Position numbers and translations under genes: made by a program. Shown here piece by piece: positions 1-8,479 of a DNA stretch of 64,000 nt (position 1 is the first letter of the stretch; each line of letters opens with the position of its first letter). Below the pieces are notes generated by a model that was not told where the DNA came from, made no database searches, and saw only the letters and a program-made list of their open reading frames with translations. Source of the DNA: Paenibacillus taihuensis (GTDB lineage: Bacteria > Bacillota > Bacilli > Paenibacillales > Paenibacillaceae); NCBI RefSeq assembly GCF_003386535.1, contig NZ_QTTN01000028.1, positions 22,562 to 86,561 on the forward strand, written 5' to 3'.

Positions 1-69
1 GAAGGAACAGGTGTAAGAACTGAAGCTGTCAAAACAATCCTCCTAAATACATTACATGAATTCAAATAA
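1..69 (+). CDS. 3' end of an unidentified gene (partial)
   Basis: An open frame runs from the window edge to a TAA at 67-69 and encodes about 22 C-terminal residues (…RTEAVKTILLNTLHEFK). It converges on spo0A. The fragment is too short to assign a family. I call it coding because the frame is open to the edge and the neighbour on the other strand ends shortly after; it could also be chance. Confidence 0.4.
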   Translation, partial: EGTGVRTEAVKTILLNTLHEFK

Positions 70-104
70 AAAACGCCACATTCGCAGCTTGCACGAAAGT
101 GACG
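66..104 (-). terminator. Rho-independent terminator of spo0A
   Basis: Read on the minus strand, an imperfect stem (CGTCAC-TTCG-GCA paired with TGC-GAA-TGTGGCG, with one bulge and a G-U pair) is followed by TTTTTTATTTG. It lies about 30 bases past the spo0A stop. Confidence 0.6.
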
Positions 105-135
105 CTTCGTTCGATTTCGGCTATTCTTTATCCTT

Positions 136-954
136 TCACGAAACCTTATGCTCGATGCGCAGCTTGTCGGCAACCATCGCGATGAACTCGGAGTTCGTTG
201 GCTTCGACTTGCTGATATTGATCGTGTAACCGAACAAGTGGCTGATGCTGTCGATGTTGCCGCGAGTCCAAGCAACTTCAATTGCATGGCGAATGGCGCG
301 TTCCACACGGGAAGGCGTTGTCTTGAACTTCTCTGCGATTGCCGGGTACAGCGTCTTCGTAATCGCACCAAGAATTTCGATATTATTGTAAACCATTGTT
401 ATCGCTTCACGTAAATATTGGTACCCTTTAATATGGGCAGGAACACCGATCTCATGAATAATGCTTGTAATATTCGCATCCAGGTTTTTGCCTTTCGCGA
501 TAGGAACAACATTCGATTTCGAGACGGCAGCTGTAGCAGCTCCACTTGTGAACGACGAGGAAATTACTGTCGGGTTGCCAACGAGTTGGCGGATTCGATT
601 CGCAAGAACTTCCATGTCAAACGGTTTAAGTATGTAGTATGATGCACCAAGCTGTACCGCTTTTTGCGTAATATTCTCTTGGCCAAAAGCAGTTAACATA
701 ATGATTTTAGGCATTTTAGGCAGATTCATTTCACGCAGACGCTCCAGAACACCGAGGCCATCAAGATGCGGCATAATGATGTCGAGAATAAGAACGTCTG
801 GCACTTCATGCGACTCTTCCAATAAACGAAGAACTTCCTCACCGTTATACGCGACACCGGAAACTTCCATATCATTTTGCTCAGAGATATACTCTGAGAG
901 AAGGTTCGTAAATTCCCGATTGTCATCTGCCAACAAAACTTCAATTTTTTGCAA
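136..954 (-). CDS. spo0A: Sporulation master regulator Spo0A
   Basis: Spo0A is the response regulator at the end of the sporulation phosphorelay. When phosphorylated it binds 0A boxes and switches cells into sporulation and other stationary-phase programmes. The 272-residue product has an N-terminal receiver domain with acidic pocket D10/D11, phospho-acceptor D58 (LILDIIMP), T88 and K110 (ILKPFD). A linker follows, then the C-terminal Spo0A DNA-binding domain (about 155-272) with the [14 protein letters not shown] recognition helix. The length matches the family. The start is TTG at 954, eight bases after AAGGAGG. It is the last gene of the argR-recN-spoIVB-spo0A order but has its own promoters and terminator. 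Confidence 0.98.
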   Translation of the reverse strand: MQKIEVLLADDNREFTNLLSEYISEQNDMEVSGVAYNGEEVLRLLEESHEVPDVLILDIIMPHLDGLGVLERLREMNLPKMPKIIMLTAFGQENITQKAVQLGASYYILKPFDMEVLANRIRQLVGNPTVISSSFTSGAATAAVSKSNVVPIAKGKNLDANITSIIHEIGVPAHIKGYQYLREAITMVYNNIEILGAITKTLYPAIAEKFKTTPSRVERAIRHAIEVAWTRGNIDSISHLFGYTINISKSKPTNSEFIAMVADKLRIEHKVS

Positions 955-1039
955 GGTATAGTCCTCCTTAGACTAAAATCCACACTCATATGCAGTATCC
1001 GTCATACTCATTACGTCTTTAGTGTTAGCTTATTAAACG

Positions 1040-1065
1040 TTTTCGACATACCGAATCAAATTCCT
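1040..1065 (-). promoter_or_regulatory. Candidate SigH promoter of spo0A
   Basis: On the minus strand AGGAATT (1059-1065) and TCGAAAA (1040-1046) are separated by about 12-13 bases, close to the SigH pattern AGGAnTT…GAAT. The -10 overlaps a 0A box. B. subtilis spo0A has a SigH promoter in the same place, so function is inferred from pattern and synteny. Confidence 0.5.
1042..1048 (-). promoter_or_regulatory. Spo0A box (TGTCGAA)
   Basis: Exact TGTCGAA on the minus strand, overlapping the candidate SigH -10. It is one of three such sites before spo0A (others at 1068-1074 and 1163-1169), suggesting autoregulation. Confidence 0.55.
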
Positions 1066-1067
1066 TC

Positions 1068-1074
1068 TGTCGAA
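1068..1074 (+). promoter_or_regulatory. Spo0A box (TGTCGAA)
   Basis: Exact TGTCGAA on the plus strand, at the -10/start region of the candidate SigA promoter. Binding there would repress the vegetative promoter, as in B. subtilis. Confidence 0.5.
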
Positions 1075-1102
1075 TAATATTTTTCTTTATTTTTATTTTC
1101 AA
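1074..1102 (-). promoter_or_regulatory. Candidate SigA (vegetative) promoter of spo0A
   Basis: On the minus strand TTGAAA (1097-1102), a 17-base spacer and TATTAT (1074-1079). It lies upstream of the SigH-like promoter, matching the dual-promoter layout of B. subtilis spo0A. Confidence 0.55.
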
Positions 1103-1162
1103 CTGCATTATAATAAATAATTTGTTACAGAAACTCTCATCATTCGAAAAGATTCGGAATGT

Positions 1163-1169
1163 TTCGACA
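1163..1169 (-). promoter_or_regulatory. Spo0A box (TGTCGAA)
   Basis: Exact TGTCGAA on the minus strand, between the spoIVB terminator and the spo0A promoters. It is the most upstream of three 0A boxes. Confidence 0.45.
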
Positions 1170-1172
1170 CGA

Positions 1173-1210
1173 CAGCAAAAAATCTTAAGGGGCTATGCCG
1201 CCTTAAGATT
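1173..1210 (-). terminator. Terminator of spoIVB, overlapping its stop codon
   Basis: A perfect 10-bp stem, AATCTTAAGG with CCTTAAGATT (1181-1190 with 1201-1210), is followed on the minus strand by TTTTTTGC. The spoIVB stop codon at 1193-1195 lies in the loop, so the last codons form one arm of the hairpin. Confidence 0.8.
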
Positions 1211-2518
1211 TAAGCTAGCTGGTTTGAGAAGTACACCTGCATCCTGCAGCATCCACTCAATGAAGCATCCATAGCCCGATGTTGGATCATTGACGAACAC
1301 ATGGGTCACAGCCCCGATAAGCTTACCGTCTTGGATGATTGGACTTCCGGACATCCCTTGCACGATGCCACCTGTTTGCTCAAGCAAGCGGCGGTCAGTA
1401 ATCTTAATGACCATGCCCTTCGTCGCAGGAGATTCCTGCTTCGTTACATGAACAATTTCCACATTAAACCGCTCAACCTTCTGCCCGTTCACTACAGTAA
1501 GTAATTGGGCTGGACCTTCCTTTACTTCTTCAGCGAAAGCAACTGGAACCGATTGATCGTTATAACTATGTGAAGGCAATTCCTTCATCTTGCCGAATAT
1601 GCCGAATGATGTGTTGCGCTCAATGTTGCCGAGCACTTTGCTTTCCTTCACGAATTGTGCCCTCTTCTCACCTGGTTCGCCGTTCTGGCTCTTATTGATG
1701 GAGGTTACATTCGACTGCAAAATCTGTCCTTCACCAACTTCAATTGGTGTCTGTGTATCCATGTCTGTTATAACGTGACCGAGCGCACCGTATACGCCTT
1801 GATCTGGAGCATAGAACGTTAATGTGCCTACGCCTGCAGCAGAGTCACGAATGTACAATCCTAATCGCCATGCGCGATCCTCGGAATCGAATACAGGAGA
1901 CAGCTTCGTATCAAATAAACGCGTTCCCCGTTTTACTGTCAAATGAAGCGGCTGTTTGGAGTCACCTGCTTCCTCCGCCATTTCTGCTACCTTGTGCACT
2001 TCGTTTACATACTTGCCATTAATACGAACAATGAGATCACCCAGCTGCAGCTTTGCTTGCTCGCCTGGGGATACTTTAGTGCCCTTCGCATCTACAACTT
2101 GATGATGACCGACAACCATAATGCCAGCTGACTTCACTTTAACACCGATCGTTTGTCCACCTGGAATAACACGCAAATCCGGTACAACATTGACTCGCAC
2201 GGTTTTGAAAGGAATTTTGCCGAATAATTTCAATTTCATCGTGGTCTTACCGCTTTGCGATGACTGAATCGACAGTGGCTTGTTCAAATTAATTGAAAGT
2301 GAACGGTCTGTTGAGCCGTTGACTCGCAGCATTTGCGGATCAACGGTCACTTGAGCATGAACAGGCATACCATAGTCTAATTGTTTCAACTGGCCGGAAA
2401 ACAACCGAACTTCGTTCGGAAATGCGGCGAAATGTTGAATTGGAGAGGATAGACCAAGCATGCAAACGATGATAACGAGAAGTAGACCCAGCCACCGCTT
2501 CCGCTGATTGGCATTCAA
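1193..2518 (-). CDS. spoIVB: SpoIVB peptidase
   Basis: SpoIVB is a serine peptidase of family S55, secreted from the forespore into the intermembrane space. It cleaves SpoIVFA to release SpoIVFB and trigger pro-SigmaK processing. The product has an N-terminal membrane anchor (about residues 7-25), a central PDZ domain (about 110-195) and a C-terminal S55 domain with the nucleophile motif GMSGSPI. A GTG at 2527 lies only one base from GGGAG. TTG at 2518 has a ten-base spacing and is preferred, giving about 441 residues, near the B. subtilis length. It follows recN and precedes spo0A as in other Bacilli. Confidence 0.95.
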   Translation of the reverse strand: MNANQRKRWLGLLLVIIVCMLGLSSPIQHFAAFPNEVRLFSGQLKQLDYGMPVHAQVTVDPQMLRVNGSTDRSLSINLNKPLSIQSSQSGKTTMKLKLFGKIPFKTVRVNVVPDLRVIPGGQTIGVKVKSAGIMVVGHHQVVDAKGTKVSPGEQAKLQLGDLIVRINGKYVNEVHKVAEMAEEAGDSKQPLHLTVKRGTRLFDTKLSPVFDSEDRAWRLGLYIRDSAAGVGTLTFYAPDQGVYGALGHVITDMDTQTPIEVGEGQILQSNVTSINKSQNGEPGEKRAQFVKESKVLGNIERNTSFGIFGKMKELPSHSYNDQSVPVAFAEEVKEGPAQLLTVVNGQKVERFNVEIVHVTKQESPATKGMVIKITDRRLLEQTGGIVQGMSGSPIIQDGKLIGAVTHVFVNDPTSGYGCFIEWMLQDAGVLLKPASLNLKAA

Positions 2519-2641
2519 TGACTTCACGCTCCCTGTTGCAAAATCGCTTGACGAGAAAGGTGGTTCGCCATTTGCGTACCTTTAAGGTATCCCTGCCCCT
2601 AATGTTTTATGTCGCCAAAAACATTCCCTGATTGCCTTCCA

Positions 2642-4342
2642 TTACGCCCCCTTTTGTTTATAAGCCAAGTCAAGCATTTCTTGCGCATGATGGCGGGTTT
2701 TTTCCGTTACTTCCACACCGCCAAGCATCCGCGCCAATTCTTCAATTCGAGTCGCCGAGCTCATTTCCGTTACCATTGTAGACGTACGATCAGCAACAAT
2801 CGTCTTCTTAATTTCATAATGATGATCAGCCATACATGCAACTTGCGGCAGATGTGTAATCGAGAACACTTGGCACTGGCTCGACAATCGCGACATCTTC
2901 TCTGCAATTGCTTGCGCAGCACGTCCGCTGACACCAGTATCCACTTCATCGAATACAAGTACAGGCACTTCATCTATAGAGGCGAAGATCGTCTTGAGTG
3001 CCAGCATAATACGCGACATCTCACCGCCGGATGCGATCTTGCTGATTGGCTTCATCGGCTCGCCTGGATTCGGCGCGAAGAGGAATGCCGCTTCATCTAT
3101 CCCGTTACTATGCAGCTTATAATGCTCGCCGTCCCCCGCCTGCTGCAGCTGAACATAAAACTTCGTCCGTTCCATCTGAAGCCCCCGCAGCTCGCTCTCA
3201 ATCGCAACAGCAAGCTGATCAGCAGCTATACGGCGCTGCTCTGAGAGGTACAGGCCAAGCACCAACGCCTCTGCAAACAAACGGTCGCGTTCTGCTTGCA
3301 AACGAACCAGATGCTCGTCGCGGTTCTCGATCTTGTCAGTCTCCGACTGGATGTTTGCCAAATAGGACAGAATATCAGGGATTGTCTCCCCGTACTTCCG
3401 TTTCAAGCTATAAATCATGTCCAGACGGTCATCGATGTAGGCTAGCCGCTCTGGATCAGAATCAACATTGTCCCGATAATCGCGGAGCTGGAATACAGCG
3501 TCCTCAAGCTGGTAGAAAGCGCTCTGCAGCTGTTCAAGCAGCGGATTGATCACTGTCGGATCATAATCCCGGATATCGCTAATCCGGTTCACCGCTCTGC
3601 TCACTGCATCCAACCCTTTGCCGCCGTGCAGCAGGCTGTAAGCTTCAGAAGCGGAATCTCTGCGTTTCACTGCATACATTAGCTTCTGCTTCTCTTCGGC
3701 TAGCGATTCATCCTCGCCTGGCTTCAAACGTGCAGAAGCGATCTCTTCGATCTGGAACCGATACAGATCAAGCATCTGCATATTTTGCCGCGATGTATCT
3801 TCAATTTCCTTCAGCTGTGAACGAGCCCTATCGAACTCGCGGTAGACCGCGCGATATGATTCCAAAGTTGCAGCTACGGTATCCCCAGCGTAAGAATCAA
3901 GCCATTCCAAATGTTTCTCCGTACGCAGCAACGACTGATGCTCATGTTGACCATGGATATTAACGAGGCACTCCCCTGCTTCGCGGAGCATGGATAAAGT
4001 TACGATATGTCCGTTTACGCGGCTGATGCTCTTGCCTTGTACGGAAAGCTCACGACGAATGACGAGGCCTTCCTCAGGCGAAGCATGAATTCCGAACGAC
4101 TTGAGCGTATACCATACAGGATGCGAGGCAGGAAGCTCGAACATCGCCTCGATCTCGGCTTTGTCACAGCCGTACCGGACCATCTCCGAAGCACCGCGTC
4201 CTCCGACAACAAGACTGAGCGCATCGATTAGAATCGATTTCCCTGCTCCAGTCTCACCCGTCAGTACATGAAATCCATCGTGGAATTTTACTGAAACGTA
4301 TTCAATAACAGCCAGATTGCGTATCGACAACTCGCGAAGCAT
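2642..4342 (-). CDS. recN: DNA repair protein RecN
   Basis: RecN is an SMC-like ATPase that acts early in recombinational repair of double-strand breaks. The 566-residue protein opens with MLRELSIRNLAVI, has Walker A GETGAGKS near residue 32, a long coiled coil (about 150-350) and a C-terminal ABC signature plus Walker B (VLVFDEVDTGVSG). The start at 4342 follows GGAGGAG by about seven bases; an upstream ATG in the same frame has no ribosome site and lies inside argR. It is 44 bases after argR with no terminator, so it is probably co-transcribed from the LexA-box promoter near 5.5 kb. Confidence 0.97.
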   Translation of the reverse strand: MLRELSIRNLAVIEYVSVKFHDGFHVLTGETGAGKSILIDALSLVVGGRGASEMVRYGCDKAEIEAMFELPASHPVWYTLKSFGIHASPEEGLVIRRELSVQGKSISRVNGHIVTLSMLREAGECLVNIHGQHEHQSLLRTEKHLEWLDSYAGDTVAATLESYRAVYREFDRARSQLKEIEDTSRQNMQMLDLYRFQIEEIASARLKPGEDESLAEEKQKLMYAVKRRDSASEAYSLLHGGKGLDAVSRAVNRISDIRDYDPTVINPLLEQLQSAFYQLEDAVFQLRDYRDNVDSDPERLAYIDDRLDMIYSLKRKYGETIPDILSYLANIQSETDKIENRDEHLVRLQAERDRLFAEALVLGLYLSEQRRIAADQLAVAIESELRGLQMERTKFYVQLQQAGDGEHYKLHSNGIDEAAFLFAPNPGEPMKPISKIASGGEMSRIMLALKTIFASIDEVPVLVFDEVDTGVSGRAAQAIAEKMSRLSSQCQVFSITHLPQVACMADHHYEIKKTIVADRTSTMVTEMSSATRIEELARMLGGVEVTEKTRHHAQEMLDLAYKQKGA

Positions 4343-4386
4343 AGTTGCTCTCCTCCTCCAAGGTCGTTCAAATGAACATTCGAAGC

Positions 4387-4836
4387 TTAATTCATTAATC
4401 CAAGCAGCCTGTCCACAATTTCTGCGCTCTGCGTCTTCGTTCTGCAAATCAACAGAATCGTGTCATCACCGCAGATCGTTCCCATCACTTCCGGCCATTC
4501 CAAATTATCGATCATCGCGCCGATGGCGTTCGCCGTTCCCGGCAAACACTTCATAACAACAAGGTTATCGGTGAAGTCGATATGCAGGAAGTGATCGGAT
4601 AATGTACGCTTCAGCTTATGAATGGAATTACTCCGTGTCTCTTGCGGCAGCGAATATTTATAACGGCCGTCCTCAATTGGCACTTTGATAAGCTGCATCT
4701 CTTTAATGTCACGCGATACAGTCGCCTGCGTTACCGCAAGTCCAGTTTCGCGCAGCGTATCGACCAGCTCGTCCTGTGTCTCAATGATTTGGCTTGTAAT
4801 CAGTTCACGTATTTTCATTTGCCGAACGCTCTTCAT
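4387..4836 (-). CDS. argR: Arginine repressor ArgR/AhrC
   Basis: ArgR is a hexameric arginine-responsive regulator that represses arginine biosynthesis and activates catabolism. The 149-residue product has an N-terminal winged helix (about 5-72, VTQATVSRDIKEM recognition region) and a C-terminal oligomerisation and arginine-binding domain containing GTICGDDTILLICR. ATG at 4836 is six bases after TAGGAGG. It sits between orf160 (45-base gap) and recN (44-base gap). Confidence 0.96.
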   Translation of the reverse strand: MKSVRQMKIRELITSQIIETQDELVDTLRETGLAVTQATVSRDIKEMQLIKVPIEDGRYKYSLPQETRSNSIHKLKRTLSDHFLHIDFTDNLVVMKCLPGTANAIGAMIDNLEWPEVMGTICGDDTILLICRTKTQSAEIVDRLLGLMN

Positions 4837-4880
4837 GAATAGCCTCCTAAGTTATCCCATAAATTAGCTTGTAACTTCTG

Positions 4881-5363
4881 CTAGGTTCCGAATCGGAAGG
4901 TAATTGTACGGATTGTATGTTCCTTATGGTCGACGAACAAGACGCCCTCACACTCTGGGAGAAGCAGTGCATATACAAGCAGCCTGTCTCTAACGCCGCT
5001 GCCTGTCCAATCGATTGGCATCCGTTCTCGCGCCGTCTTCACAATATAATGCTTGCCATCTTTCTCCGCAATTAAATCAATGAACAGCCGGCTTTGCAGC
5101 TCCGTGCCGTCAAGATCAATTGTAATCGGCACACGGTACTTGCCGTGCGTCACCTCGTATCCGGACTTCTCCAGAAACTGTACATTCACATCGTCCTCGA
5201 GAACATCCTCTGCATGACTGAGCAGCAGCTTCGTGTTCATGCCCGGCGGTTCATGCAGCCAGCGGTAAAAGCTGCGGTACAGCCAGAAGACGATCAATGC
5301 ACCTGCGATAAACATGACGAGCCAATCTCCGTAGTTTCCCAATCCAATGTTACCCCCCAGCAT
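4881..5363 (-). CDS. Uncharacterised membrane-anchored protein with a degenerate nuclease-like domain (orf160)
   Basis: I do not recognise a named family. A single membrane segment (about residues 13-30) is followed by a soluble domain of about 120 residues. That domain has a strand-loop-strand with D96, then YIVK with K109, and a following RDRLLVYALLL helix and strand. This resembles a PD-(D/E)XK nuclease fold with the acidic residue of the second motif replaced (I107). The fold is an inference; loss of catalysis would follow. It is inserted between tlyA and argR, which are adjacent in B. subtilis, and has its own promoter with LexA-like boxes. The start is ATG 5363; TTG 5342, nine bases after a GGGGGG run, is the alternative. 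Confidence 0.75.
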   Translation of the reverse strand: MLGGNIGLGNYGDWLVMFIAGALIVFWLYRSFYRWLHEPPGMNTKLLLSHAEDVLEDDVNVQFLEKSGYEVTHGKYRVPITIDLDGTELQSRLFIDLIAEKDGKHYIVKTARERMPIDWTGSGVRDRLLVYALLLPECEGVLFVDHKEHTIRTITFRFGT

Positions 5364-5433
5364 GAAAGAGTTACTCTATTCATTTCGCGCTGAAGAAACG
5401 ATTTCCTCTCCATCCAAGAATGATCGGCGAAAC

Positions 5434-5476
5434 CGAACATCTGTTGCCGAACACTTGTTGTCCAAACGTTTGTTCG
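5434..5476 (-). promoter_or_regulatory. Three adjacent LexA (SOS) box-like sites
   Basis: Three sites stand nearly head to tail, read on the minus strand: CGAACAAACGTTTG (5463-5476), ACAACAAGTGTTCG (5448-5461) and GCAACAGATGTTCG (5434-5447). The first fits the Firmicute LexA pattern CGAACnnnnGTTyG at every fixed base; the other two differ only in the outer two bases of one half. They start a few bases after the predicted transcription start of orf160, where bound LexA would block transcription. Confidence 0.6.
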
Positions 5477-5487
5477 ATTTCGTACTT

Positions 5488-5515
5488 AGTGTACCAAATA
5501 ATTTCCGATCTGCAA
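5488..5515 (-). promoter_or_regulatory. Candidate SigA promoter of orf160-argR-recN
   Basis: On the minus strand TTGCAG (5510-5515), a 16-base spacer and TACACT (5488-5493). It lies between the tlyA terminator and the LexA-like boxes. There is no other obvious promoter before recN. Confidence 0.5.
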
Positions 5516-5545
5516 AGAGGTCCAGCGCGAAATTTGTTATAAATT

Positions 5546-5589
5546 AAGAAAAGCCTTTCACATTGGCAGCTGCCAAAATGAAAGACTTT
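5546..5589 (-). terminator. Terminator of the tlyA operon
   Basis: A long hairpin (AAAGTCTTTCATTTTGGCA paired with TGCCAATGTGAAAGGCTTT, few mismatches) is followed on the minus strand by TTTTCTTAA. It separates the dxs/tlyA unit from orf160. Confidence 0.75.
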
Positions 5590-5591
5590 GA

Positions 5592-6425
5592 TTAATGCTT
5601 GGAATCCTGTGCGAAGGTGCTCCCTGCATCCTTCACAACCGCAGCAATCGCTTCATCGCTTGGAGGCGCCTGGCTGCTGCCTGGTTCCCACAGCCAGTGA
5701 GCCAGGAATTCAATATTGCCTTCGCCGCCTGTAATAGGCGAGAACGTCAAATGCTGCAATGCGAAGCCTTCTTGCGCAGCCATCGACAGCACTTGCTCAA
5801 GCACTTCGCGATGGACGCTCGGCTCACGAACGACACCGGACTTGGGGACCTTCTCGCGTCCCGCTTCGAACTGCGGCTTGATCAAGGCAACGACACCGGC
5901 ACCGCGCATTAGCAGCGTTCCAAGCGTCGGCAGTATCAATTTCAACGAAATGAACGATACATCAATCGTTGCGAACGTTGGCTGCGGTCCAGTCAAATCT
6001 TCCGGAACGGTGTAGCGGAAATTGGTCCGTTCCATCACATTAACTCGTTCATCCTGACGAAGCGACCAGTCGATTTGATTGTAGCCTACGTCAACCGCAT
6101 AGACGTATGACGCGCCGTTCTGCAGCGCACAGTCAGTGAAGCCTCCCGTAGACGCTCCAATATCGATCATAACGGCACCTTGCAGGTTCAGCTCGAACTG
6201 GCGAATCGCTTTCTCCAGTTTCAGTCCTCCGCGGCTCACATAAGGGTGTACGGCGCCTTTCACGACGATATTCGCCGCGCGGGGCACCTTCATCCCGCTC
6301 TTCTCGATCCGTTCCCCATCGACGAGCACGAGACCAGCCATAAGCGCCGCCTTCGCCTTCACACGGCTTTCGTAGAAGCCTTGCTCCACGAGCAAGACAT
6401 CGATTCTTTCTTTTGCAATTGTCAT
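5592..6425 (-). CDS. tlyA: TlyA family rRNA 2'-O-methyltransferase
   Basis: TlyA-family proteins methylate 2'-hydroxyls of ribosomal RNA cytidines; some were first annotated as hemolysins. The 277-residue product has an N-terminal S4 RNA-binding domain (about 6-65, RIDVLLVEQGFYESR) and an FtsJ-type SAM-dependent methyltransferase domain with DIGASTGGFTDC near residue 90. ATG at 6425 is six bases after AGGAG. It lies 16 bases after dxs and is probably the last gene of the xseA-xseB-ispA-dxs-tlyA unit. The rRNA target in this organism is inferred from the family. Confidence 0.93.
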   Translation of the reverse strand: MTIAKERIDVLLVEQGFYESRVKAKAALMAGLVLVDGERIEKSGMKVPRAANIVVKGAVHPYVSRGGLKLEKAIRQFELNLQGAVMIDIGASTGGFTDCALQNGASYVYAVDVGYNQIDWSLRQDERVNVMERTNFRYTVPEDLTGPQPTFATIDVSFISLKLILPTLGTLLMRGAGVVALIKPQFEAGREKVPKSGVVREPSVHREVLEQVLSMAAQEGFALQHLTFSPITGGEGNIEFLAHWLWEPGSSQAPPSDEAIAAVVKDAGSTFAQDSKH

Positions 6426-6441
6426 CGGTTTCTCCTGCTTC

Positions 6442-8340
6442 TTATACCTGACCCGGAACGCGCTTGCGCATACGAGGCAGCAGTGCTTTCAGCTCCGCCG
6501 CAACATGCTCAGCCGTCAATCCGATTTCCTGGCGCTGCTCCTTAATGGATCCGTGTTCGACGAAAACATCCGGCACGCCCATAATCCGAACCGGCACGCC
6601 GTACTTACCATTCAACGAATAGAACTCCATAATCGCACTGCCAAGGCCGCCTAGCTCTGAGCCTTCCTCAAGGACGAGCATATGCAAGCCTTCCTCGGCG
6701 ATTTGCAGCAGCATCGCTTCATCCATCGGCTTAATAAACCGCGCATTGACGATACGAACCTGCAGCCCTTCGCGCTTCAGCAAGTCAGCAGCTTCCTCTG
6801 CAACTTGAATCATCGGTCCGATTGCCGCAATAACAGCGGAATCTCCTTCGCGAAGCACTTCCCACGAGCCAATCGGAATCGGCTTCATCTCAGGTTCGAT
6901 TGTTACGCCAAGCCCGTTAATCCGCGGGTAACGGATTGCGATCGGTCCATCATTATAATCAATCGCCGTCTTCATCATCCGGCGAAGCTCGTTCTCATCC
7001 TTAGGCATCATGAGAGCCATGTTCGGAATGTGGCGCAAGTAGGCGATGTCATATACACCTTGATGCGTCTCGCCATCCGGGCCTACGAAGCCTGCACGGT
7101 CAATCGCAAACACAACATTCGTGTTCTGGCGGCAAATATCATGCACGACTTGGTCATACGCGCGCTGCAGGAAGGTCGAATACACCGCATAAACCGGCTT
7201 TAAGCCCTCCATCGCCATCGCTGCGCACATGGTTGCAGCATGCTGCTCTGCTATACCGACATCAATCATGCGATCCGGATACTTCGCAGCGAACTTCATC
7301 AAACCGGATCCGCCCGGCATCGCTGGAGTAACGGCAACGATTCGGCTGTCCTGCTCAGCTAGGTCCATGAGCGCTTCGCTGAACACTTCGGTGTACATCG
7401 GCGGCCCAACTGCTTTCAACACTTGACCGGATTCAATCTTATACGGCGTAATGCCGTGCCATTTATGCGAATCGGCTTCCGCCGGAGAGTAGCCTTTGCC
7501 TTTAACCGTAATGACGTGAATAAGCACCGGACCTTGCACGCGGCTAGCTTGCTCGATGGTTTCCGTCAATTGAACCAAGTCATGCCCATCTACTGGACCG
7601 AAATAAGTGAAGCCGAATTGCTCAAACAGAACACCGTTCATGAGCAAATACTTCACACTGTCCTTCAAACGTTCAACCGTCTTCGCCAATTTCCCGCCGA
7701 TTGCAGGGATTTTGTTCAGCAGCTGATTGAGTTCTTCTTTCGCCTTCTGATAATGGCGGTCTGTTCGGATCTTGCCTAGGTAGTGATGCAGTGCACCTAC
7801 GTTCGGTGCAATCGACATCTCATTGTCATTCAGAATGACCATCAAATTCTTCTTCTCATGCCCAATGTGGTTCAGCGCCTCAAGTGCCATACCGCCTGTA
7901 AGTGCACCGTCGCCAATTACAGCAACGACCTTGTTCTTCTCGCCTTTCAAATCGCGGGCAAGCGCCATGCCCATCGCTGCGGACAGCGAAGTGCTGCTGT
8001 GGCCGGCTTCCCAAACGTCATGCACACTCTCCGAACGTTTGACGAACCCGCACAACCCTTTATATTTACGGAGCGTATCGAACTGTTCCATACGTCCAGT
8101 CAAAATTTTATGAACGTATGATTGATGGCCCACGTCAAAAATAAATTTATCTTTAGGGCTGTCAAACAAGTAATGCAGCGCAATTGTAAGCTCGACAACA
8201 CCAAGATTAGGCGCAAGATGCCCGCCTGTCTCTGACAGCTTCTCAATTAGGAACGAGCGGATTTCCGCAGCAAGCTGTTCCAATTGGGCGATCGATAGTG
8301 GTTTAAGATCAGCCGGCTCATGAATATGTTCCAGTAACAC
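6442..8340 (-). CDS. dxs: 1-deoxy-D-xylulose-5-phosphate synthase
   Basis: Dxs condenses pyruvate with glyceraldehyde 3-phosphate to DXP, using thiamine diphosphate. It is the first step of the MEP isoprenoid pathway and also feeds thiamine and pyridoxal synthesis. The 632-residue protein carries the ThDP motif (GDGALTGGM … NDNEMSI, about 145-180), the transketolase pyrimidine-binding domain with [15 protein letters not shown], and a C-terminal transketolase domain. The GTG start at 8340 follows GCGAGG by about seven bases. It lies 139 bases after ispA, so coupling to that gene is likely but not proven. Confidence 0.98.
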   Translation of the reverse strand: MLLEHIHEPADLKPLSIAQLEQLAAEIRSFLIEKLSETGGHLAPNLGVVELTIALHYLFDSPKDKFIFDVGHQSYVHKILTGRMEQFDTLRKYKGLCGFVKRSESVHDVWEAGHSSTSLSAAMGMALARDLKGEKNKVVAVIGDGALTGGMALEALNHIGHEKKNLMVILNDNEMSIAPNVGALHHYLGKIRTDRHYQKAKEELNQLLNKIPAIGGKLAKTVERLKDSVKYLLMNGVLFEQFGFTYFGPVDGHDLVQLTETIEQASRVQGPVLIHVITVKGKGYSPAEADSHKWHGITPYKIESGQVLKAVGPPMYTEVFSEALMDLAEQDSRIVAVTPAMPGGSGLMKFAAKYPDRMIDVGIAEQHAATMCAAMAMEGLKPVYAVYSTFLQRAYDQVVHDICRQNTNVVFAIDRAGFVGPDGETHQGVYDIAYLRHIPNMALMMPKDENELRRMMKTAIDYNDGPIAIRYPRINGLGVTIEPEMKPIPIGSWEVLREGDSAVIAAIGPMIQVAEEAADLLKREGLQVRIVNARFIKPMDEAMLLQIAEEGLHMLVLEEGSELGGLGSAIMEFYSLNGKYGVPVRIMGVPDVFVEHGSIKEQRQEIGLTAEHVAAELKALLPRMRKRVPGQV

Positions 8341-8479
8341 GATATTTCCTCGCTTTCACGGGTTATTGTTGACCCGTAATCCATTAAACGTCAAATGTGG
8401 CTAAATTATAACATACGATTTAAGCAAAAACGACAATTGTCTGTTCAATCTCGATAATCTTGATAATTTCACGGTCAAA

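Noticed and set aside
5347..5547. Plus-strand frame covering the orf160 promoter
   Set aside because: No ribosome site; it covers the LexA-like boxes and the beginning of a minus-strand gene.
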